From assembly GCA_002722245.1 (NCBI GenBank), contig PBLA01000033.1, positions 165,178-229,177 of the forward strand: 64,000 nt of DNA, in the 5' to 3' direction. The stretch comes from Flavobacteriales bacterium. GTDB lineage: Bacteria; Bacteroidota; Bacteroidia; Flavobacteriales_C; GCA-002722245. Position numbers and translations under genes: made by a program. The notes beneath the pieces are model-generated. The model had not been told where the DNA came from. It was given only the letters and a program-made list of their open reading frames with translations, and did no database searches. Shown here in pieces: positions 48,369 to 57,952 of this stretch (its first letter is position 1; each line of letters opens with the position of its first letter).

Positions 48369-50912
48369 ATGAAAGGTTTATTTCTGTTTATAATACTATT
48401 GAAAACGATGATTTCTTATGGGACTCATAATAGAGCCGGAGAAATCGCCTTTCGACAAATTGGTCTCAATCAATTTGAAATTACTTTATTAACATATACC
48501 GTTCCTCCGCTTACCCAGGAGGATGCGGATCGGCCAATTATTGAAATTTCGTGGGGCGATGGTTCAAGTGACTCTTTAATACGTTCAATTAATTTCCCCC
48601 AATTCATTACTTCAGGTGTGAATATTAACGAATATAAAGGCACGCATACGTTTCCAGGCCCTGGAACATACAAAATAAGCTTGGAAGACCCCAATCGAAA
48701 TGCGGATATAATTAATGTCCCTAACAGCGTAAACGTTCCTTTTTATATAGAGTCAGAAATCATTATCAATCCGTTTTTAGGCGAGAACGACTCGCCTGTT
48801 CTTCTTAACCCTCCTGTTGAGGAAGCGTGCAGAGGGGCTGTTTTTCAACACAATCCTTCTGCATTCGATGGAAATGGAGATAGTTTGGTATTCAGCTTAA
48901 TCGAAGGAAAAGGACTAAATGGTGAAGCTATTCCGGGGTATACTTTTCCTGAAGGAATAGCTATTGATCAAGGAACAGGGACGATAACATGGGACAACCC
49001 TACTGTTTTGGGAGAGTTTAATTTTGCCATATTAATCCAAGAATACAGAAATGGTTTTCTAATTGGGTCCATGACCAGAGACATGCAGGTGAACGTTTCT
49101 TCTTGTTCAAATACGCCTCCAATTATTCAGGACATTCAAGACATCTGTATTGAAGCAGGAACACTTTTAAACCTGCCCATTAGAGCCTTTGACAATGATT
49201 CAAATCAAGCAATTACACTTACGGCAACAGGTGGACCATTAACAGAGGTTAATGGTGACTTAGCCGAATTCTCCGAGGTTGTTGGAATTGATTCGGTTGA
49301 AGGAAATTTAACCTGGCTAACAGGGTGCCCTCACGTTCGTTCAGCTCCTTATCAAATTTTTTTAAAAGCTCAGGACAACGACAATAGTGTCCCGTTAATT
49401 GACTTATTTACCCTAAATATTACTGTGATCGGTCCAAAGGTCAAAAATGTTTCTACACAAGCTTCATCGAATGGTATCTCCGTAAGTTGGTCGAGAAATA
49501 TTTGTGAGGAGGTTGTTGGATATCACGTTTATCGAAAACCCGATTCTTTGTTATGGATTCCTGATTCATGTGAAACTGGAATCCCACCGGATAGGGGGTA
49601 CACGCGAATCGGCACCTTAAACCATAGAGACTCTACACAGTTTTTAGATCAAGATGTTATTGATGGCAATATATATTGCTATCGAATCGTAGCTGTTTTT
49701 GCTGACGGAGCAGAGAGTATTGCTAGTAAGGAATCATGTGCAGAAACGTTTGAAACAGACCCCATCCCCCTGAATGCAGATGTGTTGACAACTGATTCAA
49801 CCAACGGAAGTGTTTTTTTACGATGGAAAAATCCAAAAAACATTGACAGTTTAAATCTGTCAAATAATGCGTACTATTCCCTTTACACGCTGACAGATGG
49901 CAATCCGGTCCTTTTATACTCATCAAACGATATATTAGACACTACGTTCCTTCATCAAAATATCAATACACAATCCACTCAACACATTTATAAAATAGAT
50001 TTAATCGACCAAAATACAGTGGTGTCTAATTCACTAAATTTCAGTTCAGTTTTTTTGCAATCTGTTCCAGCAGATCGATTAATTTCTTTAGAATGGAATT
50101 ATTCCACTCCTTGGTTCGTAGACTCCTCTATTGTTTTTAAATCAATTAATAATTCCTGGATACCTGTTGATACTGTTCGTGAAACGTATTACACTGATTA
50201 CAATTTAATAAATGGAACTGAGTATTGTTACAGAGTTTTAACACTAGGACAGTATACCAGTAATGCATCGGATACCTTTTTGTTCAATCAGAGCCAAGAA
50301 ATTTGCGCAACCCCACAAGACATAACACCTCCATGCATTCCAATTATCTCTTCCTCTTCAGAGTGTGACATAAACACCAATTTACTGTGGTGGTCATCCG
50401 ACACTTTGGGTTGTAATGGGGACATGATTAAGTTAGATGTCTTTTTTAAACGGTATCCCGAAGATGAATACACCTTACTTTTTACTCAAAACGCACCTTG
50501 GAGCGATACTTCTTATGCTCATGACAGTCGACTCGAGGTAGCAGGATGTTATGCTTTCTCAGCAACAGATTCAGTTGGAAACACTTCAGAGATTGGCCAT
50601 GAAATATGCTTTGACAATTGTCCTTCTTACCAACTTCCAAACATTTTCACTCCTAATGGTGACAATATTAACGAGACCTTTATTCCTTTCCCCTATAAAT
50701 ACGTTGAACAAATTCAGTTGAGCATATATAATCGTTGGGGACAAATCGTATTTAAGACAAATTCGCCAAATATCAATTGGGATGGAATAAGCAGTGTGAC
50801 CAAACGCCCTTGTCCCTCAGGTGTGTATTTTTATTCTTGTTTAGTAAGTGAGCAACGATTAGAGGGTGTTCAAAGTAGAATTTTAAATGGTTTTGTTCAT
50901 ATAATTCGTTGA
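48369..50912 (+). CDS. Secreted protein with type B T9SS C-terminal domain
   Basis: An 847-residue exported protein and probable SprA cargo. The ATG at 48369 begins a signal peptide (MKGLFLFIILLKTMISYG). Residues 20-360 are Ig/cadherin-like (ESEIIINPFLGENDSPVLLN; FDGNGDSLVFSLIEG). Residues 365-680 hold fibronectin type III-like domains (GISVSWSRNICEEVVGYHVY). The end has YQLPNIFTPNGDNINETFIP and LSIYNRWGQIVFKTN, then GVYFYSC, the gliding-motility-associated type B C-terminal domain. Cys are frequent, suggesting disulphides. The role is likely adhesion or another surface function. A GTG just upstream at 48366 is an alternative start. Confidence 0.88.
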   Translation: MKGLFLFIILLKTMISYGTHNRAGEIAFRQIGLNQFEITLLTYTVPPLTQEDADRPIIEISWGDGSSDSLIRSINFPQFITSGVNINEYKGTHTFPGPGTYKISLEDPNRNADIINVPNSVNVPFYIESEIIINPFLGENDSPVLLNPPVEEACRGAVFQHNPSAFDGNGDSLVFSLIEGKGLNGEAIPGYTFPEGIAIDQGTGTITWDNPTVLGEFNFAILIQEYRNGFLIGSMTRDMQVNVSSCSNTPPIIQDIQDICIEAGTLLNLPIRAFDNDSNQAITLTATGGPLTEVNGDLAEFSEVVGIDSVEGNLTWLTGCPHVRSAPYQIFLKAQDNDNSVPLIDLFTLNITVIGPKVKNVSTQASSNGISVSWSRNICEEVVGYHVYRKPDSLLWIPDSCETGIPPDRGYTRIGTLNHRDSTQFLDQDVIDGNIYCYRIVAVFADGAESIASKESCAETFETDPIPLNADVLTTDSTNGSVFLRWKNPKNIDSLNLSNNAYYSLYTLTDGNPVLLYSSNDILDTTFLHQNINTQSTQHIYKIDLIDQNTVVSNSLNFSSVFLQSVPADRLISLEWNYSTPWFVDSSIVFKSINNSWIPVDTVRETYYTDYNLINGTEYCYRVLTLGQYTSNASDTFLFNQSQEICATPQDITPPCIPIISSSSECDINTNLLWWSSDTLGCNGDMIKLDVFFKRYPEDEYTLLFTQNAPWSDTSYAHDSRLEVAGCYAFSATDSVGNTSEIGHEICFDNCPSYQLPNIFTPNGDNINETFIPFPYKYVEQIQLSIYNRWGQIVFKTNSPNINWDGISSVTKRPCPSGVYFYSCLVSEQRLEGVQSRILNGFVHIIR

Positions 50913-50936
50913 TTTTTATCCACTTAAACTAAAAAA

Positions 50937-50965
50937 CCCCACCTTGAAATAAGGTGGGATTTCTA
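50937..50965 (+). terminator. Terminator after the second T9SS cargo gene
   Basis: CCCACCTT and AAGGTGGG pair around GAAAT, followed by ATTTCT. A stem of eight pairs with a short, impure T-run; it lies 25 bases after the stop. Confidence 0.75.
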
Positions 50966-51052
50966 ATTAACCAAAACTAAACCTACTTAAGAACTATGAA
51001 AATTAATTCTTGCGTAAAAGAACGTATCTATTTCATATAACGTACGAAGTTG

Positions 51053-51060
51053 TACTTTTG
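51053..51060 (+). promoter_or_regulatory. -7 element TACTTTTG of the ACP-MBOAT unit
   Basis: TACTTTTG fits TAnnTTTG and lies 25 bases upstream of the ACP TTG start. It follows the terminator at 50937, so it is the first promoter for the ACP, MBOAT and queG genes. Confidence 0.5.
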
Positions 51061-51085
51061 TATAAACTTTAACGTCTTTTAACAA

Positions 51086-51328
51086 TTGAATCAATCAAAT
51101 GACATAGTAAACGCACTTCAATCATTAATGAGGACGTTTTTTAAACAACCGCATTTAACGATTAATACTCAAACAACCGCTGATGAAATTAACGAATGGG
51201 ATAGCCTCAATCATATGAACTTTATTCACGAGGTTGAGTTGCTTTTCGATATTCAATTTCAATTTGTTGAAGTAATGGCATTTGAAAATATAGGACAACT
51301 TGTAAAAAGTATTCAGCAAAAGGTCTAA
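51086..51328 (+). CDS. Acyl carrier protein, stand-alone
   Basis: An 80-residue ACP with a TTG start. The phosphopantetheine site is Ser40 in EWDSLNHMNF (DSL motif), and the rest is the usual four-helix acidic fold. It differs from the housekeeping AcpP type in sequence (few Glu, late position in the genome next to an acyltransferase). The MBOAT gene begins 16 bases after its stop. It probably supplies an activated acyl group to that partner, as DltC does for DltB; the acyl group is unknown. Confidence 0.85.
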   Translation: MNQSNDIVNALQSLMRTFFKQPHLTINTQTTADEINEWDSLNHMNFIHEVELLFDIQFQFVEVMAFENIGQLVKSIQQKV

Positions 51329-51344
51329 CCTACAATCCCTAACT

Positions 51345-52679
51345 TTGCCTACAGTGATCGGGGAATACTATTTAATAGCACTAATTATTGGGATGGTTGT
51401 CTTTTACAAAACAACTATACCAAGAACATACAGTCTTTTAGGACTGTCTATCTTATTCCTTGGTCTTTTCAATTGGCACGCTGGAATAACTGTTATTCTT
51501 CTCACACTATTTACTTTTTTTCTTCAAAAAAGTAAACGTGGTGCATGGGTAGGAATTTTTCTTCATGTATTCATACTCGTGTTCGCCAACTTCTCAAAGT
51601 TGAGTACAGGTATTTTCCAACTCGGATTATCTTATTATTCACTTCAAAATATTGGTATTCTATTAAACAGAATAAGAGATCAAGGACAAAAACATTCAAT
51701 TTGGGATTTATTAGTTGCCAATACTTTTTTTGCCAAATTTTTATCTGGTCCGATTTTACTGCCTAAAGAAATGAATTTGGTAGGTTTAAACAATAAATGG
51801 AATATCAACTCCTTTCATGGAGGCATTAATAGGATTTGTTTTGGCCTCTTTAAAAAAATGGTGCTTGCAGATAATTTATCCGTTATGACATCAGCAGTAT
51901 TTCAGCACCCAGAAAGTGAATTCAAAGCCATAACCATTCTTCTCGCTTCACTTCTTTTTACGGTTGAAATGTATTTAAACTTTAGCGCCTACACGGATAT
52001 TGCATTAGGTATCGCTAAACTTTTTAATATTCGACTTAAGGAAAATTTTAATCTTCCCTTACGTTCAAATTCAATCTCTGAATATTGGAGAAAAACACAT
52101 ATTTCGTTAATTGATTGGTTTACTCACAATTTCTTCTACTATTTTACTTTCAAATGGCGAGCTCAACCAATTAAGGCAGTAATCACAGGTATTACAGTAA
52201 CCTTTATTTTGAGCGGACTATGGCATGGACTTGAATTGGGCTATTTGATTTGGGGAGGTCTTAATGCTCTTTATTTAATTGTTGAATATATTGGTAAAAG
52301 AAAAGATATTCAACTTCCCAAAACCTTAGGGTGGTTCCCCACACTTTTTTTTGTAAGCTTTGCTAATCTCTTTTTTGTTTCTAAATACTGGATGAATTCG
52401 CTGCATTACTTAAGGAGTATTTGCTCTCCTTCAACATGGCGCTTTACATGGGATAAAGATGTTATTGCTATCCTTGGAAATGGCGGGTATTTAGCACAAC
52501 AATTTCAATTAATTACCATTGCTTCACTTCTCATTTTATTTTTGATTTTTGAAAAACACCTTGAGTTTAAAGCTAAATCTTCGGATATTTCCATTACGTT
52601 TCTTACTCTGCTGATTTTATTAATTTTTATTGTAGGAAATTTCAATGACGGATCATCATTTATTTATATGCAGTTTTGA
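51345..52679 (+). CDS. MBOAT family O-acyltransferase
   Basis: A 444-residue polytopic membrane protein of the MBOAT family (AlgI/DltB type), which moves acyl groups across the membrane onto polysaccharide, lipid or peptide. The catalytic His is 294 in [29 protein letters not shown] (212-229) and [17 protein letters not shown] (243-259) are family landmarks. Ten or so hydrophobic segments are visible. The start is TTG at 51345, with GTG at 51354 as an alternative. It overlaps queG by four bases. No partner SGNH protein is adjacent, but a GPC-type SGNH-like protein lies far away at 5563. Confidence 0.85.
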   Translation: MPTVIGEYYLIALIIGMVVFYKTTIPRTYSLLGLSILFLGLFNWHAGITVILLTLFTFFLQKSKRGAWVGIFLHVFILVFANFSKLSTGIFQLGLSYYSLQNIGILLNRIRDQGQKHSIWDLLVANTFFAKFLSGPILLPKEMNLVGLNNKWNINSFHGGINRICFGLFKKMVLADNLSVMTSAVFQHPESEFKAITILLASLLFTVEMYLNFSAYTDIALGIAKLFNIRLKENFNLPLRSNSISEYWRKTHISLIDWFTHNFFYYFTFKWRAQPIKAVITGITVTFILSGLWHGLELGYLIWGGLNALYLIVEYIGKRKDIQLPKTLGWFPTLFFVSFANLFFVSKYWMNSLHYLRSICSPSTWRFTWDKDVIAILGNGGYLAQQFQLITIASLLILFLIFEKHLEFKAKSSDISITFLTLLILLIFIVGNFNDGSSFIYMQF

Positions 52680-53599
52680 CATCCCCAGAACACAATAAAG
52701 CATTAATAAAAAAAGAAGCCCATCGATTAGGCTTTGACTTTGTGGGTTTTTCAAAAGCGCAATTTTTGGAAGATGATGCACCTCGATTAGAACACTATTT
52801 AAAAAATCATTTTAATGGTGAAATGCACTACATGGAGAATCATTTTGATAAAAGGTTAGATCCACGCCTTTTGGTGGAGGATGCAAAAACTGTAATATCC
52901 TTTTTGATAAATTACTACCCCTCAGAAACTCAACAGTCTGATTCTCCAAAAATTGCAAAATACGCCTATGGTAATGATTATCACGTTGTTATACGAAAAA
53001 AACTAAAAGAACTTTTAATTTTTATTCAAACCGAAATAGGTGAGGTAAGCGGAAGAGGATTTGTAGATTCCGCGCCTGTTTTAGACAAGTCATGGGCTCA
53101 AAAAAGCGGCTTGGGCTGGTTTGGAAAAAACGGAAATTTAATCCATAAAAGCTCAGGTAGTTTTTATTTTATTGCTGAACTCATTGTTGATCTTGAACTT
53201 CCTGAAGATGGGCCTGTTACAGATCATTGTGGAACCTGCACAGCATGTATTGATAAATGCCCTACCGAAGCAATAATTGAACCCATGGTTGTGGATGGTT
53301 CAAAATGCATTTCCTATTTCACCATTGAATTGAAAGATGCTATACCTAATTCTATGAAAGGAAAGATGGATGACTGGATGTTTGGATGTGATGTTTGTCA
53401 AGATGTATGTCCCTGGAATCGATTTTCCAAACCACATCAAGAACCTCTGTTTAATCCTCATCCAGACTTACTATCGATGACACGAAAAGATTGGGATCAA
53501 TTGGAGGAACATGCTTTCGAAAAAGTTTTTTCTAAAAGTGCCGTTAAACGAACAAAATTATCTGGATTAAAACGCAATATTGAATTTTTAAAAAAATAA
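52676..53599 (+). CDS. queG: Epoxyqueuosine reductase
   Basis: QueG converts epoxyqueuosine to queuosine in tRNA, using cobalamin and two [4Fe-4S] clusters. Cluster ligands are visible in [17 protein letters not shown] (about 183-199) and [13 protein letters not shown] (about 239-251). The N-terminal half carries the cobalamin domain ([33 protein letters not shown]). Length 307 fits the shorter form of the family. The TTG start overlaps the MBOAT stop by four bases (TTGA). Confidence 0.93.
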   Translation: MTSPEHNKALIKKEAHRLGFDFVGFSKAQFLEDDAPRLEHYLKNHFNGEMHYMENHFDKRLDPRLLVEDAKTVISFLINYYPSETQQSDSPKIAKYAYGNDYHVVIRKKLKELLIFIQTEIGEVSGRGFVDSAPVLDKSWAQKSGLGWFGKNGNLIHKSSGSFYFIAELIVDLELPEDGPVTDHCGTCTACIDKCPTEAIIEPMVVDGSKCISYFTIELKDAIPNSMKGKMDDWMFGCDVCQDVCPWNRFSKPHQEPLFNPHPDLLSMTRKDWDQLEEHAFEKVFSKSAVKRTKLSGLKRNIEFLKK

Positions 53600-53652
53600 C
53601 TCATTCCATCATTTTAGTGGTCGGTTTTTAATTTACGTATCTTTATCCCGCT

Positions 53653-54498
53653 ATGGCGAATAAAAAGAAAACAGGTGGCAGCAAAAAAAGGAATCACGAA
53701 CCTGCTGCTGTTCGATTTGGAAAGGATAAGCGAAGAGGTGGAGGACCTAAAAAGCGATTAGATTCTAAGTCCTCTAATATAGGAGATGGTACAACTCGAC
53801 TTAATAAATTTATTGCACATGCTGGCGTGTGTTCCAGGAGAGAAGCGGACGAATTGATCCAATTAGGAGCCATTACTGTTAATGGTGAAACCATTACCGA
53901 AATGGGGTATAAAGTAAAATCTTCTGATATAGTAAAGTATGAGGGCGATACACTTTCGCATGGGGAGTTATTTTATTTAGCCATTAACAAACCTAAAAAC
54001 TTTAGCTCAGCCTGTGATAATCCTCCTAAAGACAGAACTGTTGGAAGATTGATTCATAAAGCAACCAAATTTGTATTAAGTCCTGTAGGAAAATTAGAAC
54101 GCGAAGGAACGGGTATTTTATTACTGACAAATGATAATGATTTGTATTTAAAACTTTCCAACCCAAAACATGAATTTTCTAAGATTTTTCAATTAGAACT
54201 TGATAAACCGTTAAGTCAAGATGATTTCAATAAAATTAAAGAAGGAATTCGACTACCCTCAGGAGGTTGGGTGAAAGCAGAAGATGTTTCTTTTTTAAAA
54301 GGAAGTCATCATCAAATAGGTATTGAAATGTTCAATAATAAAAACCGAATATTAGAAAAAATGTTTGATACTTTGGGATATAAAATCAAACGTTTAGACA
54401 GAGTTTCATTTGCTGGAATAACGAAAAAAAACTTATCACGAGGAGAGTACAGGCTACTTTCTAAGAAGGAAGTGCTGCAATTAAAAATGTTGGGTTAG
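53653..54498 (+). CDS. RsuA/RluB-family pseudouridine synthase with altered catalytic motif
   Basis: A 281-residue protein with a basic N-terminal tail (1-47), an S4 RNA-binding domain (about 48-95; TRLNKFIAHAGVCSRREADE) and a RsuA-type synthase domain. In this family the catalytic Asp lies in VGRLDxxTxGLLLLTND. Here the same place reads VGKLEREGTGILLLTND, so the residue is Glu149 (codon 54097-54099) and the Arg before it is Lys. The rest of the fold (KPKNFSSACDNPP, then IRLPSGGW) is kept. The enzyme may be inactive or may act as an RNA-binding relative. It follows queG after 53 bases and converges on tadA. Confidence 0.82.
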   Translation: MANKKKTGGSKKRNHEPAAVRFGKDKRRGGGPKKRLDSKSSNIGDGTTRLNKFIAHAGVCSRREADELIQLGAITVNGETITEMGYKVKSSDIVKYEGDTLSHGELFYLAINKPKNFSSACDNPPKDRTVGRLIHKATKFVLSPVGKLEREGTGILLLTNDNDLYLKLSNPKHEFSKIFQLELDKPLSQDDFNKIKEGIRLPSGGWVKAEDVSFLKGSHHQIGIEMFNNKNRILEKMFDTLGYKIKRLDRVSFAGITKKNLSRGEYRLLSKKEVLQLKMLG

Positions 54499-54507
54499 TA
54501 ATCCTCT

Positions 54508-54957
54508 CTAAGTTCTCTTCCTCTCAAAAAATTCTTTTAATATAGAGGAGCATTCATTTTCCATAACTCCCCATTCTATTGTTGTTTTTGGATGCATCAT
54601 GTTTGGGTTATTCGCTCTAAATCCCCTTTTTTCGTCTGCCGCACCAATCACCACTCGTTTTATCCTTGTCCAATAGGCTGCGCCCGCGCACATGGAACAT
54701 GGCTCAAGCGTAACATAAAGCGTACATGAATCTAAAAACTTACCCCCTAAATAATTTGCTGCCATTGTAAACGCTTGCATTTCAGCATGCGCAGTAACAT
54801 CATTCAATGCCTCAGTCAGATTATGCGCCTTTGCAATCACCTGGTTATCACAAACAATTACAGCACCAACTGGAACCTCATCAAGGTCGAATGCTTTCTC
54901 GGCCTCTTGATAAGCTAATTTCATGAAGTGTTCATCACTAAAAACAGATAGACTCAT
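54508..54957 (-). CDS. tadA: tRNA-specific adenosine deaminase
   Basis: TadA deaminates A34 to inosine in tRNA-Arg(ACG). The 149-residue protein has zinc-site residues in DVTAHAEMQAF (His-Ala-Glu) and TLEPCSMCAGA (PCxxC), with EVPVGAVIVCDNQVIAKAHN at the N-terminus. The length and order fit TadA/guanine deaminase-type nucleoside deaminases, and TadA is the most likely. It is a single minus-strand gene. Confidence 0.9.
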   Translation of the reverse strand: MSLSVFSDEHFMKLAYQEAEKAFDLDEVPVGAVIVCDNQVIAKAHNLTEALNDVTAHAEMQAFTMAANYLGGKFLDSCTLYVTLEPCSMCAGAAYWTRIKRVVIGAADEKRGFRANNPNMMHPKTTIEWGVMENECSSILKEFFERKRT

Positions 54958-55052
54958 GACGCAAATCTAGGGATATCTTAAATGGAGTACCTAGCAAAAT
55001 GATAAATAAATTTTCCGAATACTTTTCGCTAGTCATTGGTGCGGTAAATTGT

Positions 55053-55060
55053 TACTTTTG
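55053..55060 (+). promoter_or_regulatory. -7 element TACTTTTG of aspS
   Basis: TACTTTTG fits TAnnTTTG and ends 25 bases before the aspS ATG at 55086. It supports the downstream ATG rather than the longer frame from 54999, because the latter would start before the transcription start. Confidence 0.6.
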
Positions 55061-55085
55061 CAATTCATTTTCAAGAGGAATAACC

Positions 55086-56834
55086 ATGTACAGAACACAT
55101 AATTGCGGAGAATTGAGAATTTCGAACGTAGGAGAAGAGGTCACCTTAAGTGGCTGGGTTCAAAAAGTTAGGAATAAAGGTGGAATGATATGGGTAGATT
55201 TACGAGATCGATATGGCATTACCCAATTAGCATTAGAAGAGGGTGTTTCGTCTTTTGAATCGATGGAAACTGCAAAAAAATTAGGAAGAGAGTATGTGAT
55301 CTCGGTAAAAGGACAAGTAATTGAACGCTTTTCAAAATCCAACAAAATACAAACGGGTGATATTGAAATCAAGGTAAGTGAACTCATCATTTTGAACGAA
55401 GCCCTTACTCCACCTTTTACAATTGAAGATGAAACAGATGGAGGGGAGGAATTACGGATGAAGTATCGGTACTTAGACATTAGAAGAAATCCAGTTAGAG
55501 CAAACTTAGAATTGAGAAATAAGGTTTCTTTTGAAACTAGACAATATTTGGAATCTCAGGATTTTTTAGAAGTGGAAACACCTGTTTTAATTAAATCAAC
55601 TCCAGAAGGAGCGAGAGATTTTATTGTACCCTCAAGGATGAATCCGGGTGAATTTTATGCACTCCCTCAATCCCCTCAAACATTTAAACAATTATTAATG
55701 GTTGCCGGTATGGATCGCTATTATCAAATTGTTAAGTGCTTTAGAGATGAAGACTTAAGGGCTGACCGTCAACCTGAATTCACGCAAATAGATTGTGAAA
55801 TGTCATTTGTTTCACAAGAGGATATTATTCAAGTTTTTGAAGGACTCACAAAACATCTCTTCAAGTCAGTTTTGAATGTTGAATTGCCTACTTTTCCAAG
55901 AATGTCCTATAACGATGCTATTCGTCTTTATGGAAGTGACAAACCCGACTTAAGGTTTGACATGCAATTCATAGAATTGAATGATGTAGCGCAAAACCAA
56001 GGATTTAAGGTTTTTGATTCTGCCGAATTGATTGTTGGTATAAATGTTAAAGAATGTGCTACTTACTCTAGAAAACAGTTGGATAAGGTTACTGATTTTG
56101 TAAAGCGTCCTCAAATTGGAGCCAATGGTTTAATTTATGTTAAATACAATGAAGACGGAACATTTAAATCATCCGTTGATAAATTCTTTCTCCCTGATGT
56201 ATTAAAAACATGGGCTGAGAAAGCTCAAGCTAAGCCTGGAGATTTACTCCTAATATTAGCAGGCGAAGCAGTCAAAACACGTGCTCAAATGAATGAATTA
56301 AGACTTCATATGGGGAATGAATTAAACCTTCGAGATGCCAATATTTTCAAGCCTCTTTGGGTGACTGACTTCCCTCTTTTAGAATGGGATGAAGAAACAG
56401 AAAGATATCACGCTATGCATCACCCCTTTACATCTCCAAAAGAGGAAGATATAGAAAAAATGGATTCGAACCCAGGCGAGGTAAGGGCGAATGCATATGA
56501 TCTTTGTATGAATGGCGTAGAACTTGGGGGAGGATCGATACGAATCTTCAATAAACAACTTCAAAAAAGAATGTTTGATTTGTTAGGTTTTACCGAAGAA
56601 GAAGCAAAAGATCAATTTGGTTTTCTAATGAATGCCTTTGAATATGGTGCTCCTCCTCACGGGGGATTGGCATTCGGATTTGACCGACTTTGTGCAATGT
56701 TGGGAGGGCAGGACTCTATACGAGATTTTATTGCTTTTCCTAAAAATAATTCCGGAAGAGATGTAATGATTAATTCACCAGCAGTTATTGATAATAAGCA
56801 ACTCGATGAACTTAATATCTCCTTAAATCTTTAG
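55086..56834 (+). CDS. aspS: Aspartyl-tRNA synthetase
   Basis: AspS charges tRNA-Asp. The start [20 protein letters not shown] is the canonical bacterial AspS opening (582 residues). The anticodon-binding OB fold (about 1-105) is followed by the class II catalytic core: motif 2 [20 protein letters not shown] and motif 3 [15 protein letters not shown] near the end, and the bacterial GAD insertion in the middle (about 280-420). A longer frame beginning at 54999 is rejected on family grounds and on the promoter position. The VanZ-like gene follows two bases after the stop. Confidence 0.96.
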   Translation: MYRTHNCGELRISNVGEEVTLSGWVQKVRNKGGMIWVDLRDRYGITQLALEEGVSSFESMETAKKLGREYVISVKGQVIERFSKSNKIQTGDIEIKVSELIILNEALTPPFTIEDETDGGEELRMKYRYLDIRRNPVRANLELRNKVSFETRQYLESQDFLEVETPVLIKSTPEGARDFIVPSRMNPGEFYALPQSPQTFKQLLMVAGMDRYYQIVKCFRDEDLRADRQPEFTQIDCEMSFVSQEDIIQVFEGLTKHLFKSVLNVELPTFPRMSYNDAIRLYGSDKPDLRFDMQFIELNDVAQNQGFKVFDSAELIVGINVKECATYSRKQLDKVTDFVKRPQIGANGLIYVKYNEDGTFKSSVDKFFLPDVLKTWAEKAQAKPGDLLLILAGEAVKTRAQMNELRLHMGNELNLRDANIFKPLWVTDFPLLEWDEETERYHAMHHPFTSPKEEDIEKMDSNPGEVRANAYDLCMNGVELGGGSIRIFNKQLQKRMFDLLGFTEEEAKDQFGFLMNAFEYGAPPHGGLAFGFDRLCAMLGGQDSIRDFIAFPKNNSGRDVMINSPAVIDNKQLDELNISLNL

Positions 56835-56836
56835 TC

Positions 56837-57217
56837 TTGTTTTTAAAATACAACATATTTACACTCTTTTTTTTAGGGTTAATTCTTGTAGGTTGTTTAC
56901 TCCCAGGTAGTAAGTTGCCAAAAGCCAGTACTGAAAATCTAGATAAGGTAATACATATCACCCTATTTTTCATGTTTTCTTTTAGTGCGATTATAGGATT
57001 TATCAAACAAAGTCAATTTCCTCGATTGCATTTTGACGCTGTAAAATACGTGATAGGATTCGGTGTTTTTCTTACTGTTTTAACAGAGACAATTCAACAT
57101 TTTTTAATCCCAAGAAGAAGTTTTGATCTGTTTGATATTTTTGCAGATTTTGTTGGAATAGCCGTTGCCTTAGGATTATTTATGCTCGTTCGTGGAAAAG
57201 AAAAATGTGGTTTTTAA
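56837..57217 (+). CDS. VanZ-like membrane protein
   Basis: A 126-residue membrane protein of the VanZ family with a TTG start. It has the family's spaced motifs: LDKVIHITLFFMFSFSAI (residues 34-51) and TETIQHFLIPRRSFDLFDIF, then ADFVGIAVALGLFML. Four membrane segments are apparent. The biochemical function of VanZ is unknown. It is two bases after aspS and overlaps the end of the ComF-like gene by four bases tail-to-tail. Confidence 0.8.
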   Translation: MFLKYNIFTLFFLGLILVGCLLPGSKLPKASTENLDKVIHITLFFMFSFSAIIGFIKQSQFPRLHFDAVKYVIGFGVFLTVLTETIQHFLIPRRSFDLFDIFADFVGIAVALGLFMLVRGKEKCGF

Positions 57218-57879
57218 TGGAGTCCTCTGTATGCTAAACAGGCAATACTCACCTTTAATTTCAGTTGTTCTAACACCTTTGCACAAGCTACCAATGTTGC
57301 TCCCGTAGTTATTACATCATCTACAAGTAATACATGTTTATAGGAATTCTCCATGGTAAGGATTTCAAACTTATTCTCCATGTTAACAAAACGGTCAAAC
57401 ACTCCTTTTTCAGTTTGAGAAGAGGTAGAATTTGTTCTTTTGAGCAATGATAAAACTGGCATCCCCAATGCTTCACCGAGCCCTTTAGCAATTAATTCGG
57501 CTTGATTAAATCCTCTTTTTCGTTCTTTACTTTTATGCATCGGCACAAAAGAGATTACATCAAAAACAGGCTGCTTTATCACCCCTCCCAATACTTTTCC
57601 TAAATGAATAGCCAAAAGCTGATCTTTGCGGTATTTAAATGTATGAATCAGATTTTGGAGATGCTCGTGTTTAAAAAATTGAAATGCAATAAACACTTCC
57701 TCAATATTCGCTTTTCCCCAAAACAATTGATAAACTTCTTCACGGTGGATTGCCTCAACTTCTCCAAAATTAACTTCGCAATTCAAACAAAAATGTTGCT
57801 CTCCCTTCACCAATGATATTTGGCAACATTTACAATTTAATGGATAGATCGCGGATATGAATGAATTTAAAATCAGCAT
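57214..57879 (-). CDS. ComF family protein (phosphoribosyltransferase-like)
   Basis: A 221-residue ComF-type protein. The N-terminal half has a Cys-rich, zinc-finger-like region (Cys16, 18, 19, 31, 34). The PRPP-binding motif is HVLLVDDVITTGATL in the C-terminal half, with RGFNQAELIAKGLG before it. ComF proteins are linked to DNA uptake in naturally competent bacteria; the biochemical role is unclear. The ATG at 57879 is chosen; the frame extends to 58050 but that part overlaps the divergent coiled-coil gene and its promoter. Confidence 0.85.
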   Translation of the reverse strand: MLILNSFISAIYPLNCKCCQISLVKGEQHFCLNCEVNFGEVEAIHREEVYQLFWGKANIEEVFIAFQFFKHEHLQNLIHTFKYRKDQLLAIHLGKVLGGVIKQPVFDVISFVPMHKSKERKRGFNQAELIAKGLGEALGMPVLSLLKRTNSTSSQTEKGVFDRFVNMENKFEILTMENSYKHVLLVDDVITTGATLVACAKVLEQLKLKVSIACLAYRGLH

Positions 57880-57916
57880 CCTTTTTTTTCTAATTAAAAA
57901 ATCATTAAAAATACAG

Positions 57917-57924
57917 TATATTTG
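57917..57924 (+). promoter_or_regulatory. -7 element TATATTTG of the coiled-coil gene
   Basis: TATATTTG fits TAnnTTTG and lies 28 bases before the ATG at 57953. AAAGGAAA just before the start is one of the few Shine-Dalgarno-like sequences in the window. Confidence 0.5.
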
Positions 57925-57952
57925 TTTTTGAACTATTATCCTAAAGGAAAAT

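Noticed and set aside
54999..55085. N-terminal extension of aspS
   Set aside because: AspS proteins start with MYRTHNCG; the promoter -7 element lies inside the extension.
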